Origin: an uncultured Streptococcus sp.
GTDB taxonomy: Bacteria > Bacillota > Bacilli > Lactobacillales > Streptococcaceae
Assembly: GCA_902470035.1 (NCBI GenBank)
Contig: CABREZ010000036.1
Location: forward strand, 1-12,663
Length of the DNA: 12,663 nt
Direction of reading: 5' to 3'
In this document: positions 1 to 7,261 of the stretch, piece after piece
Layout: each line of letters begins with the position of its first letter
Numbering within the stretch: the first letter of the stretch is position 1
The notes under the pieces: generated by a model
Told to the model about the DNA's origin: nothing
Seen by the model: the letters and a program-made list of their open reading frames with translations, nothing else
Databases searched by the model: none
Made by a program: the position numbers and the translations under genes

Positions 1-27
1 ATAGGTAGTTTAAAAGTTAGAGTAATA

Positions 28-59
28 GAAAAATTGATAGAAAATGAAAGAAAATGATA
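28..59 (+). promoter_or_regulatory. Possible FruR operator: tandem GAAAATGA-type repeats
   Basis: Three consecutive imperfect copies of a GAAAATGAWA-like unit lie just upstream of the fru promoter: GAAAAATTGATA (28-39), GAAAATGAAA (40-49) and GAAAATGATA (50-59). The last two are in a 10-base register, about one helical turn. DeoR-family sugar repressors often bind repeated sites near their own promoters, and the first gene of the operon is such a regulator. The repeats are seen directly. The operator role is inferred, and simple A-rich sequence is the alternative. Confidence 0.35.
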
Positions 60-67
60 TTTAGTGC

Positions 68-95
68 TTGACTTTGAAAGATAAGAGAGTATAAT
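68..95 (+). promoter_or_regulatory. Promoter of the fruRKA operon
   Basis: A sigma-A-type promoter is visible: -35 TTGACT at 68-73 and a perfect -10 TATAAT at 90-95, separated by 16 bases. Transcription would begin near position 102, giving a leader of about 25 bases before the fruR ribosome binding site. It is the only good promoter upstream of fruR, and the three genes behind it are tightly packed, so it probably drives all of them. Confidence 0.8.
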
Positions 96-101
96 AGTCC
101 T

Positions 102-115
102 TGTAATCGTTTCCG
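102..115 (+). promoter_or_regulatory. Possible catabolite-responsive element (cre)
   Basis: The sequence TGTAATCGTTTCCG overlaps the predicted transcription start of the fru operon. Against the CcpA-site consensus TGWNANCGNTNWCA it differs at two positions near the 3' end and keeps the central CG. A CcpA site at the start point would fit carbon catabolite repression of fructose uptake, which is known for fru operons of Gram-positive bacteria. The resemblance is seen; CcpA control here is inferred. Confidence 0.45.
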
Positions 116-127
116 AATGGAGGTTAT

Positions 128-871
128 ATGTTAAAATCTGAACGAAAACACATCATTTTAGAAAAGGTCATCAAAGAGCGAATCGTCTCTATTGAAGATT
201 TGGTCCAAGAGTTAAACTCTTCAGAATCAACGATTCGACGTGATTTGGATGAATTAGAAGCTGAGAATAAACTGAGACGGATTCACGGTGGGGCTGAAAG
301 TCTTCATTCCTTGCAGGAAGAAGAAAGCAATAAAGATAAAGCAATCAAAAACGTGCAAGAAAAATCTGCTATTGCAAAAAAAGCAGCAGAATTGATCAAA
401 GATTTTGAAGTTGTCTTTATTGATGCAGGAACTACCAATGAATTATTGGTTCATGAGTTGGCCAATCCAACCGTTACAGTTGTGACCAATTCCATTCACC
501 ATGCAGCTAGTTTAGTGGAGAGAGATATTCCGACGGTCATCATCGGCGGGATGGTCAAAACGTCGACTGACGCTAGCATCGGGGGAATAGCCTTGAATCA
601 AATCGGTCAGTTAAGTTTCGATCGAGCTTTTATTGGGATGAATGGCGTCGACCTGGAGTCCTACAGCACACCGGATCTTGAAGAAGGGGCCGTCAAACGC
701 GCCATTCTAGATAATGCAAAGAATACTTACATTCTTCTAGACTCGTCGAAACTTGGGCGGACATCTTTTGTTAAGGTAGCTCCGGTGAAGAGAGCAACCG
801 TCATAACCAATGCTTCAGATACGGAAATCCTTTCTAAATTAAAAGAAAAAACGGAGGTTATAGAGGTTTGA
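128..871 (+). CDS. fruR: DeoR-family fructose operon repressor FruR
   Basis: Predicted cytoplasmic transcriptional repressor of 247 residues, the usual DeoR-family length. The N-terminal winged helix-turn-helix spans about residues 1-57, with the recognition-helix signature STIRRDL (34-40) and the family hallmark IHGGA (52-56). The rest is the DeoR C-terminal effector domain, with the sugar-phosphate-binding motif DAGTT at 99-103. Regulators of this group next to fruK and fruA normally respond to fructose-1-phosphate and repress their own operon; that ligand is inferred from context. The ATG at 128 is preceded by a strong GGAGG (119-123). The stop codon overlaps the fruK start, so the repressor is co-transcribed with its targets and is probably autoregulated. 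Family assignment is secure; the fructose specificity rests on the neighbours. Confidence 0.93.
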   Translation: MLKSERKHIILEKVIKERIVSIEDLVQELNSSESTIRRDLDELEAENKLRRIHGGAESLHSLQEEESNKDKAIKNVQEKSAIAKKAAELIKDFEVVFIDAGTTNELLVHELANPTVTVVTNSIHHAASLVERDIPTVIIGGMVKTSTDASIGGIALNQIGQLSFDRAFIGMNGVDLESYSTPDLEEGAVKRAILDNAKNTYILLDSSKLGRTSFVKVAPVKRATVITNASDTEILSKLKEKTEVIEV

Positions 872-1779
872 TTTATACAGTTACATTAAATCCAGCGATT
901 GATTACATCGTCCGTCTCGATCATGTAGAGACAGGGGCGGTCAATCGGATGGCATCGGAAGATAAATTCGCCGGTGGTAAGGGAATCAATGTCAGTCGTG
1001 TCTTGAAGCGGCTTGATATCGAGAACACAGCGACAGGATTTATCGGTGGATTCACAGGACGCTTCATCGAAGACGTACTGACCAGCGAAGGCATTTCAAC
1101 CAACTTTGTGACAGTGGACCAAGATACCCGGATCAATGTCAAAATCAAAGCCGATGAGGAAACGGAAATCAATGGCAATGGCCCAGAAGTGACGGAAACT
1201 CAGTTGCAAGAATTGCTTAGCATCCTATCAAGCCTAACAGCAGATGATGTGGTTGTCTTTGCGGGATCTGCCCCATCTTCACTTGGAAATGCCGTTTACA
1301 AACAATTGATCGCAGCAACTCGTGCGACAGGTGCGCAAGTGGTTTGCGACTTTGAAGGGCAAACCTTGATTGATTCCTTGGAGTTCAATCCCCAATTGGT
1401 CAAACCAAACAACCATGAGTTGGGAGATATTTTTGGCGTTACCTTGACGGAATTGCCAGAAATCGAACGCTATGCCAAAGAAATCTTGGCAAAGGGTGCA
1501 CAAAACGTCATTATTTCCATGGCCGGGGATGGTGCTCTTCTTGTCAGTCCTAGCGGCACTTACTTCGCAAAACCAATCAAAGGGCAAGTGAAGAACTCAG
1601 TCGGGGCTGGTGATTCCATGGTAGCAGGTTTCACTGGGAAACTCGCAACGACAGGAGATGTCATTGAAGCCTTCAAATGGGGAGTGGCTTGTGGAACAGC
1701 GACCACCTTCTCAGATGATTTGGCGACAGCTGACTATATTAAAGAAACTTATGAAAAAGTAGAGGTAGAAAAACTATGA
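868..1779 (+). CDS. fruK: 1-phosphofructokinase (PfkB family)
   Basis: Phosphorylates fructose-1-phosphate, the product of the FruA transporter, with ATP to give fructose-1,6-bisphosphate for glycolysis. The 303-residue protein has the PfkB-family N-terminal signature GGKGINVSR (36-44) and the C-terminal signature GAGDSMVAGF (246-255), in which Asp249 is the predicted catalytic base. It begins with TTG, which overlaps the fruR stop (TTGA, 868-871); GGAGG at 853-857 is placed 10 bases upstream, and no ATG fits better. It ends in an ATGA overlap with fruA. Tagatose-6-phosphate kinases (LacC) are close relatives and are sometimes confused with FruK, but the fruR/fruA context favours the fructose enzyme. 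Confidence 0.93.
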   Translation: MIYTVTLNPAIDYIVRLDHVETGAVNRMASEDKFAGGKGINVSRVLKRLDIENTATGFIGGFTGRFIEDVLTSEGISTNFVTVDQDTRINVKIKADEETEINGNGPEVTETQLQELLSILSSLTADDVVVFAGSAPSSLGNAVYKQLIAATRATGAQVVCDFEGQTLIDSLEFNPQLVKPNNHELGDIFGVTLTELPEIERYAKEILAKGAQNVIISMAGDGALLVSPSGTYFAKPIKGQVKNSVGAGDSMVAGFTGKLATTGDVIEAFKWGVACGTATTFSDDLATADYIKETYEKVEVEKL

Positions 1780-3743
1780 AAATTCAAGACGTTTTAAATA
1801 AAAACGTGATGTTGTTTGATCTTCAAGCAACAGATAAAGAGGGCGTGATCAATGAGATGGTCCAATCGCTCGTTGACAATGGTGTGGTGACAGATTTTGA
1901 AACTTTCAAAGCTGGGATCATGAACCGTGAAGCGCAAACTTCAACTGGTTTGGGTGACGGAATTGCTATGCCCCACAGTAAAAATGAAGCTGTCAAAGAA
2001 GCAACGGTCTTGTTTGCAAAATCAAACAAAGGTGTGGATTACGCATCACTGGATGGGCAACCAACAGATTTGTTCTTCATGATCGCAGCTCCAGAAGGAG
2101 CAAACGACACTCACTTGGCAGCCCTTGCTGAATTGTCTAAGTACTTGATGAAACCAGGATTTGCGGACAAACTTCGCCAAGCAAGCACTCCTGATCAAGT
2201 GATCGCAGCCTTTGATGCAGAAGAGCAAGTAGCTGCAGCTGAAGAAGCGAAAAAAGCAGAAGCTGTCAAAGAAGCAGCTTCATCTGACAAACCTCTCATT
2301 GTTGCCGTTACAGCATGTACAACTGGTATCGCCCACACTTACATGGCAGAAGAAGCCCTCATCAAAAAAGGTGAAGAAATGGGTGTTACGGTCCGCGTTG
2401 AAACCAACGGTGCATCTGGTGTCGGTAACCGCTTGACAGCTGAAGAAATTGCAAAAGCTGAAGGGGTTATCATTGCAGCAGATAAAGCGGTTGAAACCGC
2501 TCGTTTCGATGGCAAAAAATTGATTTCTAAACCAGTCGCTGCAGGTATCCGTCAAACAGAAGAATTGATCCAAACCATCTTGGATGGCAAAGCAGATGTC
2601 TTCCACGCTGAAAATGCTGCACAAGCTAGCGCAAGCCAAGAAAAATTGAGCTTAGGTGGAGCATTCTACAAACACTTGATGAGTGGGGTTTCTCAAATGC
2701 TTCCATTCGTTATCGGTGGTGGTATCTTGATTGCCCTTGCCTTCTTAATCGACCAAATTCTTGGAGTTCCTCAAGATCAATTGTCACAACTTGGTTCATA
2801 CCATGAATTAGCAGCTCAATTCAAAACAATCGGTGGTGCAGCCTTTGGCTTTATGCTTCCTGTACTTGCAGGTTACATTGGATTCTCAATCGCTGAAAAA
2901 CCTGGTTTTGTAGCAGGGTTTATCGCTGGATCTATAGCTAGCTCAGGGTCAGCATTTGGAAACATCGCTTTCGGGGCTGCTAAAGGTGAATTGCCAGCAG
3001 CTGTATCATCTGGTTTCCTTGGCGCTTTGGTTGGTGGTTTCCTTGCAGGTGGAGTGATTCTGGTCCTTCGTAAAGCTCTTGCAGGTCTTCCACGTTCTCT
3101 TGATGGTATCCGTTCCATTCTTCTCTTACCATTGCTTGGTGTTGGTTTGACAGGATTCTTGATGTTCCTTATCAATATTCCGATGGCTGCTATCAATACT
3201 GGTCTTAACGACTTCCTTTCAAGCTTGTCAGGTAGCTCAGCTGTCCTTCTCGGACTTCTCGTAGGTGGTATGATGGCTGTTGATATGGGTGGACCAGTCA
3301 ATAAAGCGGCTTATGTCTTCGCTACAGGTACACTTGCTGAATCTGTTGCTTCAGGTGGTTCTATTGTTATGGCGGCCGTTATGGCAGCTGGTATGGTTCC
3401 TCCATTGGCAGTATTCGTGGCAACAGTCTTGTTCAAAGATAAATTTACACAAGAAGAACGCGATTCAGGTTTGACAAACATCGTTATGGGGCTTTCCTTC
3501 ATCACAGAAGGTGCCATTCCATTCGGTGCAGCTGACCCAGCTCGTGCCATCCCAAGCTTCATCGCGGGTTCAGCATTGACAGGTGCCCTTGTTGGTCTTG
3601 CAGGCTTGAAACTTATGGCTCCTCACGGAGGAATCTTCGTTATCGCCCTTACTTCAAATCCACTTCTTTACATCTTGTTCGTATTGATTGGTGCAGTCGT
3701 AAGTGGTATCTTGTTCGGATTGCTTCGCAAACCTAAAAACTAA
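1776..3743 (+). CDS. fruA: Fructose-specific PTS transporter EIIABC
   Basis: Membrane permease that takes up fructose and phosphorylates it to fructose-1-phosphate. One 655-residue chain carries the domains in order IIA, IIB, IIC. IIA (about 1-148) has the phosphorylated His67 in GIAMPHSKN. An Ala/Glu/Lys-rich linker (about 148-172) follows. IIB (about 173-270) has the phosphocysteine Cys181 in the motif ACTTGIAHTYMAEE. IIC (about 290-652) is strongly hydrophobic with many membrane segments and contains the conserved TEGAIPFGAADP stretch. Length and domain order match Gram-positive FruA proteins; in oral streptococci the gene is often called fruI, because fruA there can mean a fructanase. The ATG overlaps the fruK stop (ATGA), with AGAGG at 1761-1765. 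Codons in the IIC part look strongly biased (GGT, CTT, CGT), as for a highly expressed gene. Confidence 0.95.
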   Translation: MKIQDVLNKNVMLFDLQATDKEGVINEMVQSLVDNGVVTDFETFKAGIMNREAQTSTGLGDGIAMPHSKNEAVKEATVLFAKSNKGVDYASLDGQPTDLFFMIAAPEGANDTHLAALAELSKYLMKPGFADKLRQASTPDQVIAAFDAEEQVAAAEEAKKAEAVKEAASSDKPLIVAVTACTTGIAHTYMAEEALIKKGEEMGVTVRVETNGASGVGNRLTAEEIAKAEGVIIAADKAVETARFDGKKLISKPVAAGIRQTEELIQTILDGKADVFHAENAAQASASQEKLSLGGAFYKHLMSGVSQMLPFVIGGGILIALAFLIDQILGVPQDQLSQLGSYHELAAQFKTIGGAAFGFMLPVLAGYIGFSIAEKPGFVAGFIAGSIASSGSAFGNIAFGAAKGELPAAVSSGFLGALVGGFLAGGVILVLRKALAGLPRSLDGIRSILLLPLLGVGLTGFLMFLINIPMAAINTGLNDFLSSLSGSSAVLLGLLVGGMMAVDMGGPVNKAAYVFATGTLAESVASGGSIVMAAVMAAGMVPPLAVFVATVLFKDKFTQEERDSGLTNIVMGLSFITEGAIPFGAADPARAIPSFIAGSALTGALVGLAGLKLMAPHGGIFVIALTSNPLLYILFVLIGAVVSGILFGLLRKPKN

Positions 3744-3755
3744 TCATATCTAACA

Positions 3756-3930
3756 GAGGCTGGGACAAAAGTCCTAGCCTTTCAATTGTCTTTTGATTGT
3801 CGAGCAAGACGCAGTGGTTGAGTGGGCTTTACTACGCTGATTTTATCAGCTTTTACAGCCCTACTCAACTGTGCGGAGGTGGGACGACGAAATCGAATTC
3901 TAACGAATTACCGATTTCTGTCCCACTCTC
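3756..3930. repeat. Structured intergenic repeat element, MITE-like, with three hairpins
   Basis: About 175 bp fill most of the fruA-DUF1149 gap. The ends form an imperfect 12-bp inverted repeat, GAGGCTGGGACA (3756-3767) against TGTCCCACTCTC (3919-3930), with 10 of 12 positions matching. Inside are three hairpins: 3757-3780; 3817-3869, with long arms starting GTTGAGT and ending ACTCAAC; and 3879-3926, starting GTGGGAC and ending GTCCCAC with GAAATCG/CGATTTC further in. The last is followed by a T-rich stretch (3927-3942) and could terminate as well. I recall near-identical sequence between genes in many oral streptococci, but could not search for it. No clear target-site duplication flanks it. 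A 64-codon frame inside (3797-3991) looks fortuitous. Confidence 0.7.
3757..3787 (+). terminator. Probable terminator hairpin after fruA
   Basis: The arms AGGCTGGGAC (3757-3766) and GTCCTAGCCT (3771-3780) pair over 10 bases, nine Watson-Crick plus one G-T, around an AAAA loop. A short interrupted T run follows (TTTCAATT). It lies 13 bases beyond the fruA stop and is also the left edge of the larger structured repeat. The T tract is weak, so termination may be partial. Confidence 0.6.
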
Positions 3931-4000
3931 TTTTCTTCTTTCTGTGATAGAAAACAGTGTGAAAAGACATGGTTCTGCAATAGAATCTTGATTTAATTTA

Positions 4001-4009
4001 TGGTATAAT
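4001..4009 (+). promoter_or_regulatory. Extended -10 promoter of the DUF1149-degV-dapB operon
   Basis: TGGTATAAT at 4001-4009 combines a perfect -10 (TATAAT, 4004-4009) with the TGn extension. No good -35 stands at the right distance; TAGAAT at 3981-3986 is the best placed. Extended -10 promoters of this kind are common in streptococci. The start would be near 4016, leaving a leader of about 25 bases that carries AGGAG (4029-4033). Confidence 0.7.
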
Positions 4010-4040
4010 TTTCATAACGCTTATTTTTAGGAGAACAAGT

Positions 4041-4415
4041 ATGGATATCCAACGTGAAAAAGAATTCGTCAGCCAGTATCATTATGATGCTCGTAACTTT
4101 GAATGGGAAAAAGAAAACGGAACTCCCGAGACAAAAGTAGACGTCAATTTTCAATTGATTCAACGCGATACAGAGTTAAAGACAACATCTTTAATCGTTA
4201 TTTTGACCTATATGATTGTCTTTGATGGCTTTGTCATCAGTGGGACCATTACCCAAATCAACCACATTCACAATCGTTTGGTCAACGAGCCAAGTGAGTT
4301 CAGCAAAGAAGAAGTGGAAGAACTTGCCCGTCCTTGCTTGAATATGCTGAATCGTTTGACCTATGAGGTAACTGAAATCGCCCTTGATTTACCAGGGATT
4401 AATTTGGAGTTTTAA
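4041..4415 (+). CDS. DUF1149 family protein
   Basis: A 124-residue soluble protein with no signal peptide and no convincing membrane segment, although residues about 50-70 are hydrophobic (a stretch around TTSLIVILTYMIVFDGFVIS that probably forms buried strands). I recognise the overall sequence as DUF1149, a family of small proteins in streptococci and other Firmicutes with no established function. The N-terminal third is charged (Glu/Lys/Arg-rich). The C-terminal part, from about residue 85, looks helical and ends GINLEF. The start is set by AGGAG 7 bases before ATG. It is the first gene after the promoter, and its stop is 3 bases before the DegV start, so the two are co-expressed. No function is assigned; a resemblance to SecB-like folds would be a guess. 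Confidence 0.8.
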   Translation: MDIQREKEFVSQYHYDARNFEWEKENGTPETKVDVNFQLIQRDTELKTTSLIVILTYMIVFDGFVISGTITQINHIHNRLVNEPSEFSKEEVEELARPCLNMLNRLTYEVTEIALDLPGINLEF

Positions 4416-4418
4416 TGC

Positions 4419-5267
4419 ATGAAATTAGCAGTCATCACAGATTCTTCTGCCTATCTATCAGATGAATCAAGAGGACACGATAATTTATTTGTCCTAGATA
4501 TTCCAGTTGTCATTGATGGAGTATCTTACGTAGAAGGTAAAAATCTGACAGAAGAAGAGTTCTATCAAAAGATGGAAGCTTCCTCTGAGCTTCCGAAAAC
4601 GAGCCAACCTAGTATCGCGGAATTAGAAGAACTCTTACCGCAACTAGAGGCTAAAGGCTATACCCATGTTTTAGGGATTTTCCTTTCTTCTGGTATTTCT
4701 GGTTTCTATCAGAATATCCAGTATATGAAAGATGAATTCCCAAATCTGACCATCGCTTTTCCAGATTCTAAGATTACCAGCGCCCCTCTTGGGTGGATGG
4801 CTGAAGAAGCAGTTAAATGGGCTGATGAAGGCCGTTCTTTTGATGAAATTCTAGCCAACATCCAAACCCAAATCGATGGGACTTCTGCCTACATCATGGT
4901 CGATGACCTCAACCATTTGGTCAAAGGGGGTCGTCTCTCAAATGGAGCGGCGATTCTAGGGAATCTCCTCAGCATCAAGCCCATTCTCTATTTTAACGAG
5001 GAAGGTGTGATAGAGGTATACGAGAAAGTCCGTACCGAGAAAAAAGCCATCAAACGCTTAGCTGAGATTGTCAAAGAAGGAGCAGCAGGTAAAGAGTACC
5101 AAATCATCATTATTCACGGGAATGCTCTTGATAAAGCAGAAGCGCTTCGTGATATCCTTCATCAAGAAGGTTTTGCTGGTGAGATTCCATTTGCGACTTT
5201 TGGTAGTGTCATTGGTACACACTTAGGAAATCACAGTGTTGCTATCAGTTTTGTACCAAAAGTATAA
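4419..5267 (+). CDS. DegV family fatty-acid-binding protein (FakB-like)
   Basis: A 282-residue cytoplasmic protein of full DegV-family length. Characterised members (FakB) hold a fatty acid while the kinase FakA phosphorylates it, passing exogenous fatty acids to phospholipid synthesis. Family motifs are visible: the N-terminal ITDSSAYL (6-13), TSQPS (61-65), SSGISG (90-95), GGRLS (170-174) and an IIHG stretch with His233. FakA is not in this window. Streptococci carry several DegV paralogues with different acyl preferences, so which one this is cannot be told here and no symbol is given. The ATG at 4419 is preceded by GGAG at 4406-4409. AAGGAG for the next gene overlaps its stop codon. Confidence 0.9.
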   Translation: MKLAVITDSSAYLSDESRGHDNLFVLDIPVVIDGVSYVEGKNLTEEEFYQKMEASSELPKTSQPSIAELEELLPQLEAKGYTHVLGIFLSSGISGFYQNIQYMKDEFPNLTIAFPDSKITSAPLGWMAEEAVKWADEGRSFDEILANIQTQIDGTSAYIMVDDLNHLVKGGRLSNGAAILGNLLSIKPILYFNEEGVIEVYEKVRTEKKAIKRLAEIVKEGAAGKEYQIIIIHGNALDKAEALRDILHQEGFAGEIPFATFGSVIGTHLGNHSVAISFVPKV

Positions 5268-5276
5268 GGAGAAATC

Positions 5277-6044
5277 ATGCCAATTAAAGTTGTGATTGCA
5301 GGTTTTAAAGGGAGAATGGGCCAAGCGGCTTATCACATGGTGTTAGAAGACCCCGAGCTTGAACTAGTTGGCTTGGTTGATCCCCATGCTTCTGAAAACG
5401 AGCTAGCAGGTGTTCCGGTTTTTCATGACAAAGACGGTGTTTTGTCGCTTGATGCGGATGTGTGGATTGACTTTACCATCCCTAAAGTGGCGTATGAACA
5501 TACCCGCTTTGCTTTGGAGAATGGATTAGCGCCTGTGGTTGGGACAACTGGATTTACAACAGAAGAAATCACTGACTTGATTGAATTGTCTCGTAAGAAG
5601 AATCTTGGAGGCCTCATTGCGCCAAACTTTGCCATTGGAGCAGTCTTGCTCATGCAATTTGCAGCGCAAGCAGCAAAGTACTTTCCAAATGTAGAGATTA
5701 TCGAGTTGCACCACGATAAGAAAAAGGATGCACCGAGTGGGACTGCTGTGAAGACGGCTGAACTCATTAGTCAGGTCCGTCAACCACAAGAGCAGGGAGC
5801 GGCAGATGAAGAAGAAAGCCTTCCAGGAGCTCGCGGTGCTAACTACCAAGGCATGCATATCCATTCGGTTCGCTTGCCTGGTCTGGTAGCCCATCAAGAA
5901 GTGATTTTCGGTAGTCAAGGAGAAGGATTGACCTTACGCCACGATTCCTACGATCGGGTGTCCTTCATGACAGGGGTCAATCTAGGAGTAAAAGAAGTAG
6001 TCAAGTGTCATGAGCTTGTCTATGGTTTAGAACATCTATTATGA
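5277..6044 (+). CDS. dapB: 4-hydroxy-tetrahydrodipicolinate reductase
   Basis: Reduces (hydroxy)tetrahydrodipicolinate with NAD(P)H in the aspartate pathway to lysine, needed for protein and for the L-lysine in streptococcal peptidoglycan cross-links. The 255-residue protein has the N-terminal dinucleotide-binding motif GFKGRMGQ (9-16), VVGTTGF (87-93), and the active-site block ELHHDKKKDAPSGTA (143-157). By alignment from memory with the E. coli enzyme, His145 and Lys149 are the catalytic pair. No other dap gene is near, so the enzyme is separated from the rest of its pathway. AAGGAG (5266-5271) lies 5 bases from the ATG. The stop overlaps the cca start (ATGA). Confidence 0.95.
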   Translation: MPIKVVIAGFKGRMGQAAYHMVLEDPELELVGLVDPHASENELAGVPVFHDKDGVLSLDADVWIDFTIPKVAYEHTRFALENGLAPVVGTTGFTTEEITDLIELSRKKNLGGLIAPNFAIGAVLLMQFAAQAAKYFPNVEIIELHHDKKKDAPSGTAVKTAELISQVRQPQEQGAADEEESLPGARGANYQGMHIHSVRLPGLVAHQEVIFGSQGEGLTLRHDSYDRVSFMTGVNLGVKEVVKCHELVYGLEHLL

Positions 6045-7261
6045 GATTAAAAAAACTGCCTTCTGAATTTCAGGAGGCTTTGCCAATATTAGAAAAGATT
6101 CGAAAAGCTGGATATGAAGCTTATTTCGTCGGGGGCTCTGTACGGGATGCCATTTTAGGTCGTCCCATCCACGATGTCGACATCGCTTCCTCCTCTTATC
6201 CAGAAGAGACCAAGGCTATTTTTGAGCGAACCATTGATGTCGGGATTGAACACGGGACGGTTTTGGTCCTTGAAAATCATCAAGAATATGAAATTACAAC
6301 CTTTCGAACAGAGGATGTCTACGTCGATTTTCGCAGACCAAGTGCGGTTAATTTTGTCCGTTCCTTAGAGGAAGATCTTAAACGTCGAGATTTTACCGTC
6401 AATGCCTTTGCGTTGAGTGAGGAAGGGGAAATTATTGACCTCTTCAACGGACTAGAAGATTTGGAGAATCGGATCCTAAGAGCTGTTGGTGTGGCGACAG
6501 AACGCTTTAACGAAGATGCTCTTCGGATCATGCGTGGTTTTCGTTTTCAAGCCAGTCTTGGCTTTGATCTAGAAGAAGAGACCTTTAAGGCCATGACAAA
6601 TTGCGCCCCTTTGCTAGAGAAAATCTCTGTTGAGCGAGTCTTTATTGAGTTAGATAAGCTCCTCTTAGCTCCTTATTGGCGCAAGGGCTTGGAGGGTGTG
6701 ATTGCTAGCCAGAGCTATCAGTATTTGCCTCTCTTGCAGAATAGTCGCTCGTCACTAGAGAAACTTTTCCAGCTGAAGATGGACTATACCTTTACGAGTT
6801 CAGAGCAAGCGTGGGCTGCCTTACTCTTGACTTTAGATGAGAATAAGGTTTCTGCTTTTTTCAAGAAATGGAAAACATCTCGTGACTTTGCTAAGAAGGT
6901 GGAACAGCTGGTTGAAATCTACCGCTTGCGTGAAAAGGCCAGCTTAAATCGCCGGGATGTGTATCGTTACGATCGCAATCTCCTCTTGTCAGCGGAAGAA
7001 CTACGTCAGGCTCATGGCTTGCCCGTAGATTTCCAAGTCATCGAAGAATTGTATGATTCGCTAGCTATCCATGATAAACACGAAATTGTAGTCAATGGTG
7101 GGATATTGATGAAGGAATACGGCTTAAAACCAGGTCCAGGTCTAGGACAAATGCTTTCTGCCATTGAATGGGCCATTGTAGACGGAGAATTAGAGAATGA
7201 CAAACAAGCGATTGGGGATTTTTTGAGCCACTATCTTGAAGAGATGAAGGGAGAAGCATGA
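6041..7261 (+). CDS. cca: CCA-adding tRNA nucleotidyltransferase
   Basis: Adds or repairs the 3'-CCA end of tRNAs without a nucleic acid template. The 406-residue length fits class II Gram-positive enzymes. The catalytic head shows GGSVRDAILGR (31-41) and the metal-binding DVD (Asp45, Asp47); RRDFTVNA (115-122) follows, and the nucleotide-selecting region includes LRIMRGFRF (161-169). The remainder is the helical neck, body and tail. In streptococci, which use one enzyme for both C and A, CCA-adding is the expected activity; poly(A) polymerase is the main look-alike. The ATG overlaps the dapB stop and there is no clear Shine-Dalgarno within 20 bases, so translation probably depends on ribosomes finishing dapB. 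Confidence 0.93.
   Translation: MRLKKLPSEFQEALPILEKIRKAGYEAYFVGGSVRDAILGRPIHDVDIASSSYPEETKAIFERTIDVGIEHGTVLVLENHQEYEITTFRTEDVYVDFRRPSAVNFVRSLEEDLKRRDFTVNAFALSEEGEIIDLFNGLEDLENRILRAVGVATERFNEDALRIMRGFRFQASLGFDLEEETFKAMTNCAPLLEKISVERVFIELDKLLLAPYWRKGLEGVIASQSYQYLPLLQNSRSSLEKLFQLKMDYTFTSSEQAWAALLLTLDENKVSAFFKKWKTSRDFAKKVEQLVEIYRLREKASLNRRDVYRYDRNLLLSAEELRQAHGLPVDFQVIEELYDSLAIHDKHEIVVNGGILMKEYGLKPGPGLGQMLSAIEWAIVDGELENDKQAIGDFLSHYLEEMKGEA

Noticed and set aside
2873..3301. A 142-codon - strand reading frame opposite fruA
   Set aside because: It is the complement of the membrane domain of fruA, Pro/Arg/Ala-rich, with no start signals. fruA is intact and clearly coding here.
3756..3930. BOX or RUP repeat of pneumococcus
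   Set aside because: Neither the ends nor the inner sequence match those elements as I remember them. The TGGGACA inverted ends define something else.
3797..3991. A 64-codon + strand reading frame between fruA and the DUF1149 gene
   Set aside because: It lies mostly inside the structured repeat, has no proper ribosome binding site, and its residues simply reflect the hairpin arms. Such frames are often misannotated as hypothetical proteins.
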